33,165 nucleotides of DNA from Silene noctiflora (Eukaryota > Streptophyta > Magnoliopsida > Caryophyllales > Caryophyllaceae). Positions 15,423 to 26,100 of this stretch are shown here, piece by piece. How positions within the stretch are numbered: position 1 is the stretch's first letter; the number at the start of each line of letters is the position of its first letter. The stretch is taken from positions 503,622 to 536,786 of the forward strand of contig VHZZ01000028.1 in assembly GCA_009801015.1 (NCBI GenBank). Direction: 5' to 3'. The notes under the pieces are model-generated. The model was not told where the DNA came from and did not search any database. It saw nothing but the letters and a program-made list of their open reading frames with translations. A program made the position numbers and the translations under genes.

Positions 15423-16000
15423 GGAATCAAAGCTTCTTGAAGAGCATAGAGGTATCTCTTCCTGATATGCATGCTTTTCATTACAGAATATAGTAGGATT
15501 TATGTTACGAATTTACCAATTCACCTCATAGTGACAAAAGAAATGATCGACCCACATGAATAGCACGTTTTAATATATTACAATCTTTGAATTCACAGCT
15601 TGGACTTCTGAATTCTTTCAAGTCGTAACTTGGGACGACTTACTAAAAACTTTGCCTTCTCCGCATGATCAAAATCAAATGAATTGAAAATTGTGACCTC
15701 TGTTTTTTGCAGGTTACTGTCCTTCCCTTTCGCGTTTGTCGGACAAGGATTTCAACATGTAATATTTGTACCCTGCATATACATTATGTAAGTTATTTTA
15801 AAATACCTTTGTAAACACTAAAATTTTCTTTCAATCATGATATGCTGTGAAGTCCCCGGCTTCCTCACAATTATAGTTCCATACTCACTAGCGATATTCT
15901 TTTGAGGAAAGGTAACTAAATCGATCCCTTGAAATGGGATCAACCCGTAAATATCGTACAATTAAAGACACAGACAACCAATGATTTTTAAACCCACATG
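15423..16000. other. 3' flank of PSF2, possible 3'-UTR intron
   Basis: A donor-like GAG|GTATCT near 15451 and an acceptor TTTTTTGCAG near 15712 could bound an intron in the 3' untranslated region. Beyond that no gene is visible. Confidence 0.35.
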
Positions 16001-16002
16001 GC

Positions 16003-16185
16003 AATTCTCATTTGTGACGGAAGGTATCCGTCACTTTGAGAAGACGGGTACCAAATTGTGAGACAAAAGACCCATGAGAGGAGAGAGGAAAGCAAGTGGA
16101 GGGGTGCCCCCACCTTTTGCTTTATTCGTTTTGTGAGTGGCATTACCCGTCACAAATACCGACCTGTCACACGGGAGACGCTTTG
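16003..16185. mobile_element. Possible MITE with GTGACGG-type ends
   Basis: The left end carries ATTTGTGACGG with a local hairpin (GTGACGG ... CCGTCAC), and the right end carries CCGTCACAAAT followed by CCTGTCACACGGG. This gives an approximate inverted repeat around a purine-rich middle. No clear target duplication was found, so the boundaries and family are uncertain. Confidence 0.3.
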
Positions 16186-17219
16186 TATAAAGAAAATGAT
16201 AGTAGTATGCAAAATTAGCCATAAAGTCCGCTACTTGATATTATGCTGCGAATGATTATGGAATCTGCGTTTCTATTACTATTTAGTTCCGCACTTGATC
16301 AAATTGTGCAAGGCAAGGACTTGCCTTCAACAAATTTTCTACTTTTACACCAACAATTCCTATTGTAAAATGAGCACAACGAAAATGAGGGAATTGTGAT
16401 ATGTCATCCGAAAAAGATTTCACAAACGAGGTCTGTTGAGATACCGTAACACCCAATTTAGTTATGTAATTAAGTTGTCTTAGACCGGAAAATAAGGGGC
16501 TCGTGATATGTTTGTAAAATATTACTCATAACTACAAGTTTTATTGGGGTTATGTTACGATGATGGTATGTCAAGTTTTTATAAATGGGTGTCAGAGCAA
16601 CCTGTGACACAAGTCATCCATCTAGTGGGGAAGGATTCTGGGCTTGGTTACGGTGATAGCACAACAAGGATGTTGGTTACGGTCACAGCAAAACGAGGAC
16701 GTTGTGTTTTTAAGTGAGGGAGTTTGTAACATTAGACAATAAAATGAGATGTGCACTTTTGGGCCATTATTCATTATTTTGTCCTCACACCAAAATTTAC
16801 AAATTCAAGATAGTTACAAATTTCCAATCTGCAATAAAAGGAGTACGATTATTATAATAAAAACATGTACAAAATAAAAGAGTAATTTTGAGAAACATTC
16901 AATAGTAAAAGTGTCAAGAACAACACATTAAAGGGTACATAAAAAGTGCTCTCGCACCAGTTTTGTGCACAAATTGCACACTCCGAGTTTGCAAAATGCT
17001 AAAATGGTATTCGAAGCCTTCTTTTGGCCCAATAGACCAACTGTTGCGCTTAATGAGCCCAATATAAGCCTTCTTTTGGCCCAATAGGCAACATCATATT
17101 TCATTACGGCCGCTGTCTTTGGTGCGCACAAGGTTTCTAGTTAACTTAACAGAAAAGCTATTTTCATCTGAAATATTATCTTTTCTTCAGCATTTATAAC
17201 ACCTCTATTTTCTCAGATC
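16186..17219. other. Intergenic, no gene seen; short tandem repeat
   Basis: No gene. AAGCCTTCTTTTGGCCCAAT occurs twice about 54 bp apart, near 17014 and 17068, a local duplication. The segment near 16570-16740 is less AT-rich than its surroundings but could not be assigned. Confidence 0.45.
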
Positions 17220-17220
17220 A

Positions 17221-17296
17221 TATCCTGGGTGGATTCGAACCACCAACTACCAGATTGTATACTCTGGCCGCTCTAACCATTTGAGCTTACAGGATA
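17221..17296 (-). tRNA. tRNA-like sequence, probably a pseudogene
   Basis: Read on the minus strand, a 7-bp acceptor stem (TATCCTG with CAGGATA), a D-arm (GCTC/GAGC around AAATGGTTA) and a perfect T-arm (GGTGG TTCGAAT CCACC) are present, so the cloverleaf is convincing. However, there is an extra base before the D-stem, and the anticodon stem CCAGA/TCTGG encloses eight bases (GTATACAA) rather than seven, so no anticodon can be assigned. It could be a decayed nuclear tRNA, a transferred organellar tRNA or the head of a SINE. No CCA and no clear downstream T-run terminator. Confidence 0.45.
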
Positions 17297-17900
17297 AACC
17301 ACAAAGGAACCCAATAAAAATAATATTTCAACAAATTCTGAAATGGAAAAATATAACTAAAAATAAAATCAGGTTCCATTTTTTCCTCAAACAATGACTC
17401 CGGTTTTTTTAAACATTACCTCCGGCTCTGGTGCTTCACGGTCAAATTTCAGCATTAACTTAGAATTCGATGACATAATTAAAAGGTTTCGGTGTACTCG
17501 AACCACCAGCACATAAACATTATATTTAATGTTAATATTAAATACTCGTATTACTTAATTTCAAGACCTTTCACCACTAACATATTTTTCTCTTTATACT
17601 CCATATAATTCTCCCTTAATTCTACTTCTATCGTCGTATTTTCTAGTACCTCTTCATTCAAAACGATCCTAACCACCCGGTTTTCTGATTTATTTAGGTA
17701 ATTAAAATTCTCGTAAGTAGGTAAAAATAGGTTCAATTTGTAACAAAATTTGTAAGGAAGATTTAAGAACTACTTCGTACAAAATATAGAGATAGCCCCT
17801 ATTCAAATAATCACCGTTTAGAAACCGGAAATGATGCAGGTACAATCATTACACAATCGAGAAAAAAAACGAGATAAATCAAATATCCGACGTGGAGCGC
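17297..17900. other. Intergenic, no gene seen
   Basis: AT-rich. A second sequence resembling a tRNA T-arm (GGTGGTTCGAGTACACC, minus strand, near 17486-17506) lies about 200 bp from the tRNA-like feature, without the other arms. Confidence 0.4.
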
Positions 17901-18989
17901 GTTACAAAAGCGCATATTAACAGCTCTTTAGTAATCAAAGGCTAAGATAGCAAATACTCCATACAAATACCAATAGAGAAGATAATGTACTGATAAAAGT
18001 TGCCTTGATGACAATAGAAAAACATCTCACCCAACAACGGAAGATCCAGCTTCCACGCCAAATCAAATGCAACTCACTAACACGAGTAACTTCATATCAA
18101 GTTTTAACGTCTGCATAGATCCTTCAGATGTTTATCTGACTAAGAGAATTGCAGGATAGAAGGAACAAAAGGAACAGGTGCAATCTAGGACTTCTGGCAG
18201 CTCATTCCGCAGCAACGATACTACAATGAAGACGATTTCCTGAAAGGAGAACAAGCATGCATCAGTACAGAAATTAATCATTGAAGATAAGACTCAAATA
18301 CACATCAGTATCCCTCAAAGAACAAAGAACAGAACAGATCGGCCAACTTGGTACCTCAAAAGGACTGTCACGGTTGCTTCCAAAGCTTCTGCATTCCTCC
18401 AAAGGTCGATATGAACGCCTCAATAGACAGGAGATGGTCCTTCCACCACGGTTGTTGATAACTAGTAACTATTATACAAGCATTTATACATCACACTACA
18501 TACATTTCTACAACGAAGAACAATTAATTAACCTCCTCCACTAACAATTCATAGCAGCAATCTTAGCTACTTGCTCAAAGAGGTATTCCACAACAACTAG
18601 GAAAAAATTTACAACTAGAATATAAACACAGTTATTCCGTATATCTCAAAACTCGAACATGCTAAATAAAAGAAAAATGTAGTTGAAATCAATGTCTGGC
18701 GATTGAATGAAATGAATTGCGACAATTGGTTTTGAAATGCAGAGCTGTTTTGCAAGTAATATAGCGAACTAGATTGAAATTATATGATAATCAACTAAAA
18801 GTACGAAACTATATGTGCATGTACTGAATGCTCACGATGACATTTGAGGACGAGACGCAATAGACGATAGCACTACAAATGGTTACGGTGAAATTTATCC
18901 TTCGAGGTAGTAGCAGGAACATCTAGGAATCGGAGTAATAAGCCAAACTTGAAGATCAACGTTTAATGACGACTCCAATCCATGCACTA

Positions 18990-19080
18990 CTTCCTCCCTT
19001 ACCAATCATTTACCTTTGATTAAAATATTTCTCTTCATAATAAATGTAAGAGTTAAACAAATAATTGGAACGGAGGGAGG
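18990..19080. mobile_element. Stowaway-like MITE relic
   Basis: The left end TTCCTCCCTTACCAATCATT and right end AATAATTGGAACGGAGGGAGG are inverted and fit Stowaway termini, with the common TTTACCTTTGATTAAA interior. The left side has TA, but the right side has no clean TA duplication. Confidence 0.5.
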
Positions 19081-19282
19081 CAAGTTGGAGGTGCAAGACA
19101 TGAGAAGTTTAATTGCCTGACAGGTTACGACTCTGAACTACGTAGAAACTATGTGAGACATGGAAATAAATTTGTTACGAATTATACCTTGCGGTTGTGC
19201 TCTTCAATCTCCCAGTATAAGAAACTTTGCTACGTTGAGAGAGCGGGCGAAACTGCTGGTGAATAGGGTATGAAATATGCTA

Positions 19283-19381
19283 GAATAACGCGGATATGGA
19301 CATCAGCAAGGATATGATAAACTCAAATGATCGAGTCTAGCAACAACTTATCCCGTCTTAACGACTATATCCGCGTTATTC
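19283..19381. repeat. Inverted repeat, 15-bp arms, 69-bp spacer
   Basis: GAATAACGCGGATAT at 19283-19297 and its exact complement at 19367-19381 can form a stem. Both arms are more GC-rich than the surroundings. It could be a small fold-back element or a structured part of a transcript; no target duplication is visible. Confidence 0.6.
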
Positions 19382-19627
19382 ATCAGCAAAAGGTAATTCA
19401 AGTGCAATAGAGAAACCAAACACAAGAAACCGAACACGAGAACCACACGCAGGAGGGAGAGCCGGGCAAATACCCGTACCTACTCCCTCAAAACACCAAA
19501 CAAACTTTCTTTTTATTGAGATAGGCGACCTGCCAAGCGAGCGCACCCGACATGGCAAAGGTCTTGACTACCACACACTACACTCACAATTTTTTTACCT
19601 CACAGTAAATAAATAATAAATTACCTT

Positions 19628-20379
19628 TTAACATAGAAATGAACCTAATACTAGATTCATATCTACTAGCTCAAACATATATTTTCGATTTCGTATCAAA
19701 ATAGTCTTTGAAGATTTTAGACGATGATCCTCTTCGGTTTCCATTACCGCTTCCCAATCAAGTGAACAATTTTCTTCGCTGATAATGAGCATGTCATCAA
19801 TAACCTGAGAATTAACAGAAAAACAATCAATAACCGGAGAATTAACAGAAAAACAATCTCAACAACGGAAATTTCAATAATAATGATGAACACCTGCGAT
19901 GTATAACCTAAATAGCAACAAATATCATTAAAATAACATTCGTAAGAACTAAATCCGTAGATATTAGTCTAATATTTGTTACTTTGAAGGTGTAAATCGA
20001 ATCAAATCAAATAGAGTAAAAAATCAATCATAAACGAGTAATTTTAAATCAAAGGAAAACACAGATGAAACTAATACCGTTAAATCGAATCAAATCAAAT
20101 CAAATAGACTAAAAAATCAATTATATACGAGTAATTTTAAATCAAAAGGAAAGCACAGATGAATCTAGTACTGTTCAATTTAGCAAAATATTTGCTAATC
20201 GACGAAGATGAAATCGAATCGATTAAATAAGCAACAATTATTACGCGAGAAATCGAATAAATCAAAAAATTAAAAACAAAAATATTAAAATCGGATTATC
20301 ATATTCAATTAAAATTCAAGAAACTTCGATTGAAAACATAAATCAAATGAAATAGCTCAGATCTGAAGAAACTCACCAT
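19628..20379 (-). CDS. Hypothetical 59-residue peptide, two-exon model
   Basis: Exon 1 contributes only the ATG (20377-20379), followed by donor GTGAGT; exon 2 is 19628-19804 after the acceptor CAG. The joined frame gives MVIDDMLIISEENCSLDWE and continues to a TAA, 59 residues in all, acidic at first and then basic. No signal peptide, membrane segment or family was recognised. An upstream 44-codon frame at 20484-20618 (MAFHFPSISPDLL...) would compete with this start. Support is limited to matching phase and canonical splice signals, so this may equally be a non-coding RNA. Confidence 0.2.
19799..19859. repeat. 30-bp tandem duplication across a splice acceptor
   Basis: Two copies of a unit containing GAGAATTAACAGAAAAACAA lie head to tail. 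The unit includes the acceptor used in the short-peptide model; in the distal copy the CAG has become CCG, so only one copy keeps a usable acceptor. Confidence 0.75.
19995..20175. repeat. ~88-bp tandem duplication
   Basis: Two diverged copies share AAATCGAATCAAATCAAATA, ACGAGTAATTTTAAATCAAA and CACAGATGAA followed by CTAAT/CTAGTA. They lie inside the intron of the short-peptide model. Confidence 0.75.
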
Positions 20380-20660
20380 CAAATCGACGTCAGAGACACG
20401 AAGAACATCAAGAACAAATAGATCAATCGATCAATCAACCAAGCAGCTTCGTCAAACGCAATATATGAAATTTAGGACATGATTTACGGTCGAAAGTCGG
20501 AGAAATTAGGCTCGAAAGATAGATCGGAAGACGACCGACACGAATCCCGAGGAAAAAACACGAGATTCGAAGATGAGAAGAGTAGATCTGGAGAAATTGA
20601 AGGGAAATGAAACGCCATTGATGAGAAAGAAGAGAAGGAATCGTATGCGGTATGAAAATT

Positions 20661-21210
20661 AGGTTAATAGGAGGAGAGTATTTATTGACAGAAAAGAAAG
20701 AATCGTGCGGCTGAGATTGAGTAGGTGGATATGAGATGGACGGTTAGATATGTATCAACGTGTGTGAGTCGGTTATCGATATTTTTTTATGTGGAGGAGA
20801 TTATTTCAATGAAAGCAAGCTGGACAGCTATTACGAATTTTCTTTTTTTTTTGTATTTTTAGTTGTTGCATGTTTCACGTCTCCTTTTTGTTTCCTACCG
20901 ACAAAAGGCAGACTTTCATTCATTGTAGCCTTTTTTAGGTTTGAAATTAATGAATAAGTATTGACGATTTGAACCGTCTCTTCAAAGTTTTTATGTCAAG
21001 TAATTAAGCTTGTAAAACTTCAATAGACTAACTTAACACATGATCCGACCGAATTCCGACTTGACCAAATTCGAAAAATTAAGAGCTCGAAATTGATCCG
21101 ACTTGACACATGATCAGTGACCAGTCCCAAACCCAGACCCAGTCTAACTTGATATGAAAATGAGTCAATATTGACTTGATTAGATTGATTACCCGACGAT
21201 AAGCTTAATA
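20661..21210. other. Intergenic, no gene seen
   Basis: No gene or bounded repeat recognised. The first part would be the promoter of the possible minus-strand transcript. Confidence 0.45.
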
Positions 21211-21471
21211 CTCCCTTCATTCAACTCTACACTACCAGTTTGTTTTTTTACGTTTGTCAACGCGTGTTTTACGCGGTAAATATCGTTAGTTAGCTACGTA
21301 TTAGCAAAAATTATAAAAGTTAGATATTTATAATATACTCGTAGAGACGAATCAAACAAGATCTCACATGAATATAATTTCATTTACGTATTGAAAGAAA
21401 ATTGAATTTGAATACTCGCTTGTAAATAGTGGCAAGATAGATAGTGGTAGTGTGAAGTTGAATGGAGGGAG
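21211..21471. mobile_element. Stowaway MITE, 261 bp
   Basis: The ends are CTCCCTTCATTCAACTCTAC on the left and GAAGTTGAATGGAGGGAG on the right, inverted to each other and flanked by TA on both sides (21209-21210, 21472-21473). CTCCCTYC termini with TA duplications define Stowaway (Tc1/mariner). No coding capacity. Confidence 0.85.
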
Positions 21472-22190
21472 TATTGATCAAATTAGAGTTAATTAACTAA
21501 ATTAAATAATGGTTCGGAAACGAAACTTAACATTACAAAATTAAAGTAATGCAATAAAATAACTAGACATGTTAACGACACAATACAAGCTCGATTCAAC
21601 CCGAAAGAATAAGCTGACCAGATATGACCCGAACTCGATTTAACCTAACCCGACTCGACTTGACTCAAACCCCAACAAACTGACTCGATTACCACCCTAG
21701 GATTCATACGTGCACCAATATTTGATTTTGGGTGTTCACTTTCAATTTGGTGAATTGAACCGGTTGACCGGTTAGGCAAAATAGTGAAACGGGTAGGTTA
21801 ATGAGGCAGCAACATGCCAACATCAGCCATCACATGAGGTCATGATGACATCACCACTATAAAATTGAACAACGCCAGAACCAAAAAAAATAGGCAATGC
21901 AACATCCTTACCAGTTACCACAAGCTCGGAGGTACGGTATGGTTACCTCAATTGTTCCTGTAATCGTTCCTGTAATCGTAATTATTAACATTATTATCAT
22001 CATACTGTACTCAATTGTTATTGTAATCGTAATTATTATCATAATACACCGTCTCATGATACACGGTCAGGTGACTTGGGTCCAGATATACAATCTCGAC
22101 ACCAGAAATATCATAAAATTCATAATAGTACCGTTTATTAACTTCTCAGCAATTAATCTCAGAAACTTCAAATATATAGTCTTCTAAGTC
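21472..22190. other. 3' flank of the NMD3-like gene
   Basis: No gene. Between about 21955 and 22050 there is a degenerate repeat of TGTAATCGT(T/A)-type units. The part next to 22190 should include the 3' untranslated region of the minus-strand NMD3-like gene. Confidence 0.45.
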
Positions 22191-25100
22191 CTACCTATGT
22201 TGCTCGTCGCTGCGCCCAGGGGTATCGGTATCTTGCTTATCACCCAACGCAAGATCAGCTAGCAAACCTCCCAAGTCGAAATCAGAACCCTCTCCATCTT
22301 TTACAGGCTGCTTGTTCTTATCTTTATTGTCACCATTCAATGACAAGCTAAACATTGCTTCAGGGTTGTTATCCAACTCTCTCAAAAACTCTTCATACTC
22401 CGGACTAGTATTCTTCCTCCTAACTGGGGGTCTCATTCGTTCACCTCTCTTCTTCACAAGAATGACATCTGGTAGCGACTCCCTCTGTTCATCCGAAATC
22501 ATATTACCAGTATTACTGTTATTACCGCTGTATAAATCATATCCAAAAGCATAATCCCCGATCTTCAAAACGTGACCAAGATGAGTCCGAGTTGTAAAGG
22601 CAATGTCAGATCTACCAAAATCTCCACTTTGAACAACTAATAAATCCGCCAAAGAATACTCATCTTCCTTGGAAATAATTTGCACATCTAGCACAACATA
22701 CTCCACGAGATCCCGAGCATTTTTATAAAGATCAAAAGCATTTGGTTCATTCCAATACTCATCAGCAGTTATAGTGCGTTCTATAAGTTTCAAGGGATCC
22801 ATCAACGAAATGCAATTAGTAACACTTGTACAAATCACTAGAGGCCCTGAAAAACCCAAATCGACCAAGACCTTATTGGAACGAATGTAGACTAGATCTT
22901 CGTGACCAATAGGACACACCAAGGCAGGAATAATGTAGTCCTTGTTACTCGGGCTTATTTGAAGTTTGTCGGGCTTGATAGGTAATCGAGTACACATGAA
23001 ACTGAAATATGTTATTGCATCATCAATGGTATCGAAATAGAAGTCCAACCCCTTTTTCACTAGCTTCATCTTCTTAAGTGCTACTTCACGGCGATAACTA
23101 CCAATTTTGAGAATAAATCTTCCTATAGTTCTCTTGTCGGAATCACACTGCCTAAATTGCACAACGTTGGTAATTTGAGAGGCAGGTTTCTGAGAGGAGC
23201 ACCTATAACAAGTTTGATGAGCAACAATGTAGTTGATAATATGACGCTTCATAAGATTCAACCCATCAACCGCGTCTTCTTGGAGCAACAACGCGATTTT
23301 GATGATGCTTGGATTAGGATCTGTGGGCAAAAACGAAGCGCCCAACAAGCTAAGATGGAGTCGATATAGATGAATATCAATCCTTCTGAGAAGAAAACTT
23401 AACAAGGCAGTTGATAGTGTTGAAGCCGGGACAAAATTTGCTCTCCCTGTGAATGAATAACTTTGGCAACCTTGACAATACTTGACGGCAAGGGAACTTG
23501 GTATTCCGTCAACATTGTCTTCTTGGATATTCAGACATGTGAGACAATTGTTGCATAAATTGCCGTTCTTCGGACAGAATACGGCTCCACACTTGCTGCA
23601 TAATGTAGTGCCTGGGATATCCTTATTTATCTTCAGAAAACAAGTTGTTGATTAGTCCTCATAGAAAAACATACAAAGACACAACAAAAGTAATAACTAT
23701 ATATACTTGATAATTCGAAAACGCAAATTGGGTCTTTTTCAATTAAAACATTGTAATTAAATACTCCGTAATAAGTAATCTGAATCAGTCTCAAATTCCA
23801 CAGTCAAGCCCACGAACTCATGGATAGGCTTACAAACATGCTCCATAACTAGAGATGAATATAGTATAATCATCAAGAATGTGGGTATATATAATACGAG
23901 TAATATACGGAGTATTTGCTAATTATGCCAAGATATGAATACAGTACTTCAGAGGGTCCTCATATGGTAGCATAAAGGGATCAAATGTACACACCAGTAA
24001 TGAAAGTTCCGTCAAGAATTATACCAACCGAATTCTATAAATATCGTTCTACTCCATTAAACCATTATAAATTCTTAAAAGTTAAAACCCCGGCAAGTCT
24101 AAATGATACTTAACAAAGAAAGTCTACCCCAAAATTTACTGTGTCAATTAATTACAGAACCCAGTGTGGTAAAACTTTATTCCATCCACAACAGGCTTGG
24201 AAACCATGCTCATAATTCATAGTCAAACTCAAGTGGAATGTGCAATAATAAAGCTAATGCCCACAAATTTCGTATAGGTTGACACAGTTGGTTAAGAATA
24301 AACTAACTTATTGCCTTATGGGTCTCACTATCTCACATTCTGACATACAAATCCTCACGGATCAACCTAGCTTCAGACCAGTCTTGAGGAGTCTGAACAT
24401 AATTCACAAAGTGAAAAGGGTGATTAACTTCATATATGTGACATGTGATTTCCAAGTTACTTTCATTAAGTAACACCGTCTCACAGTAATACGGGTTAAG
24501 CAGTCCTTTAATTGGTTAAACACGGACTTACTATTATCAATACAACAACATCAGAGCCTTAATCCCAAAATGAATCATCCTTTAGAACTATCCATGGTGA
24601 TCACACACCTCAAAATGCGAAGTATAGAAAAAAAGAGTGAAAAGCAAAAGGGGAGTTAAACATAATACAAAAGTCAAGGCAAACTTATAGGTTTGAAAAT
24701 CGAATCCCGGAATTCTCTTATAGAAACTTAGAATTTAAATAGAGTATAAAGATTAAAACGATCAATAAACGAGTTTTTTATATATACAAGGATCATCTCA
24801 CGCACTAAGTCCGCCTTTCACAATAACTACGTCCGGGTATTACCAATACCCAATGTGTATCAAAGGTAGCGATTCCGGTTTCCAAAACTATAAACAAACA
24901 ATACCGGCCAATCTCCTATATACTAAAAGATTAACAAAGCTCTAAATTTTCCCGCTTAGTTTTCCCACCTATTTGACACTCTTCTATAAAATATTTGCAT
25001 TCTAATTAATTGAGCTCACTATCTATATTTAGTCTTACACAATATTTAATTTCTAATAAATCATAGACCATAGATATTAGTTGTAATTATGGTCACAATT

Positions 25101-25883
25101 TTTCCTAAATTATTATTTAGCTTTTATTTGAATAAAGCAGATTCTCTACGCTTTTAAAACAGAAACTCTATAAATACTGCGCAATTTATTGCGCGGGATC
25201 TATACTAGTTATCATCAAGAATCTAAACATGGTATTTTTTTTGTTGTATATCATCCAGTTTTATCCGGATTTTAGCGGGTATGACCACTAGGGCTAGGGC
25301 TATAAAGCTTTCTTATGAGTTTTAACACCGCTGCAATGCAGAATTTGAACTTAGAACAACCCTAACCGTTGATCTAAGTGCTCATGGCTAGCCTAAACAT
25401 GATATAAATTAGGATAAAAGATGAACACATTAAAATAACAAACAATAATGAGAACAAGAGCTAGCTCAAGTAGTAAGAGCTCTCTTACCCATGAAGTTGG
25501 GGGTTCGATTCTCACCCGCGACATAGTGCGCTCATTTGAACCAAAAAAAAAAATAACAAACAATAATATTATATATAATGAGACCGTCTCATATAAGAAT
25601 TTATTACCGAGTTCGTAACAGACAGGCGATGAAAATAATCATCAACAGGGAGACGCCGAGGGATGCACCTCATTCGACGACGGTGAGAGTAGTGAGACCA
25701 AGTGCTAAGATTATTAGTTGGATCAAGATGATTATGATGATCATCAAAATTAAGATTAGCAAGATAATTAAATGTCTTCCTCTTTGAAATCCTTTTTGCA
25801 TTTTGCAAACGTAACCAGGCGTTTACAGATTTCAAAGATTTACTTGACACTTCCCCCTTAATTTCATCACTTGATGTCGCCAT
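22191..25883 (-). CDS. 60S ribosomal export protein NMD3-like
   Basis: The solid part is one exon, 22191-23630, 479 codons plus TAG. NMD3 is the adaptor that binds nascent 60S subunits and recruits the export receptor CRM1/XPO1. In exon numbering there are four CxxC zinc pairs (CSKC 11-14, CNNC 26-29, CQGC 52-55, CYRC 141-144). Further NMD3 hallmarks are the LVCPIGHEDLVYIRSNK block, TRTHLGHVLKIGDYAFGYDL, a basic KKRGERMRPPVRRK stretch, the EYEEFLRELDNNPE block and a C-terminal leucine-rich GLLADLALGD that fits a nuclear export signal. The exon has no start codon: it opens at an acceptor (TTTTCTGAAG) with a stop upstream. A phase-matched 5' exon at 25608-25883 (92 codons, MATSSDEIKGEVSSK..., donor TCG|GTAATA) would give 571 residues, but that leader is unlike the short N-terminus of known plant NMD3. 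The link is inference; the sequence is divergent, suggesting a paralogue. Confidence 0.75.
23631..24911. other. Putative first intron of the NMD3-like gene, left part
   Basis: AT-rich with no recognisable exon or repeat boundary. If the 5' exon at 25608-25883 is not used, a short initiating exon must lie here or beyond, but none stands out. Confidence 0.4.
24912..25208 (+). mobile_element. Non-autonomous Helitron, best preserved copy (H4)
   Basis: Starts TCTCCTATATACTAAAAG after host A and ends with the hairpin GCGCAATTTATTGCGC followed by GGATCTATACTAG and host T. Both ends therefore obey the Helitron A/TC...CTAG/T rule. 297 bp with no coding sequence. Its interior matches copy H3 closely. 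It lies within the putative NMD3-like intron. Confidence 0.85.
25450..25549 (+). mobile_element. tRNA-derived SINE, 18-bp target duplication
   Basis: About 100 bp with an A-box-like TAGCTCAAGTAGTAAGAGC, a B-box GGGGGTTCGATTCTC and a terminal A-run, so it is a pol III SINE. Both sides carry the 18-mer AAAATAACAAACAATAAT (25432-25449, 25550-25567) without a mismatch, a target duplication typical of LINE-driven insertion and a sign of relative youth. The family was not named. It lies in the putative intron of the NMD3-like gene, antisense to it. Confidence 0.88.
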
Positions 25884-26100
25884 TAAAGTACGATTTGATT
25901 TTGATTTTGATTTTGAATTGTGATTTTAGGGATTAGGGTTTGATGATGAATTGGTGATCGGTTGTTAATTTTTGGTTTTTGATTTAGGAGATGGGTTCGC
26001 GCGGGTTATAATAGGTAAGTGCGTGATGGATCTGTTTTTATATTCGATCCGATTATTTATAGGGTTGAATTGACCCTTCATATTTTGGTTACCTTTTAGA
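25884..26100. promoter_or_regulatory. Region upstream of the putative NMD3-like 5' exon
   Basis: Immediately upstream (on the minus strand) of the ATG at 25883 is an unusual run of ATCAAA units (25890-25915), then a less AT-rich patch around 25990-26010 with GGTTCGCGCGGGTT. This could be leader and promoter, but no defined motif was recognised. Confidence 0.3.

Larger units (their letters stand above)
17901..20660 (-). other. Possible spliced transcript, short-peptide or non-coding
   Basis: On the minus strand a C/T-rich leader-like stretch (20660-20377) ends ATG|GTGAGT. An acceptor at 19805/19804 (TTAATTCTCAG) opens an in-frame stretch, and further splice-like sites occur at CCGCAAG|GTATAA near 19189 and TCTCCTTTCAG near 18241. 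There is no long reading frame anywhere. The pattern fits a spliced non-coding RNA or a gene for a very short protein, but it rests on splice signals only. Confidence 0.25.

Noticed and set aside
16570-16740. Possible LTR segment with GGGTGTCAGAGCAACC
   Set aside because: No paired repeat, no TG...CA ends and no target duplication could be found.
18004-18170. C/D snoRNA in the possible minus-strand transcript
   Set aside because: TGATGA and CTGA-like words exist but at the wrong spacing and strand, with no terminal stem.
23403-23405. Start of the NMD3-like protein at 23405
   Set aside because: The codon there is TTG, not ATG, and the same frame continues upstream for 75 codons encoding three further CxxC pairs, so it is internal.
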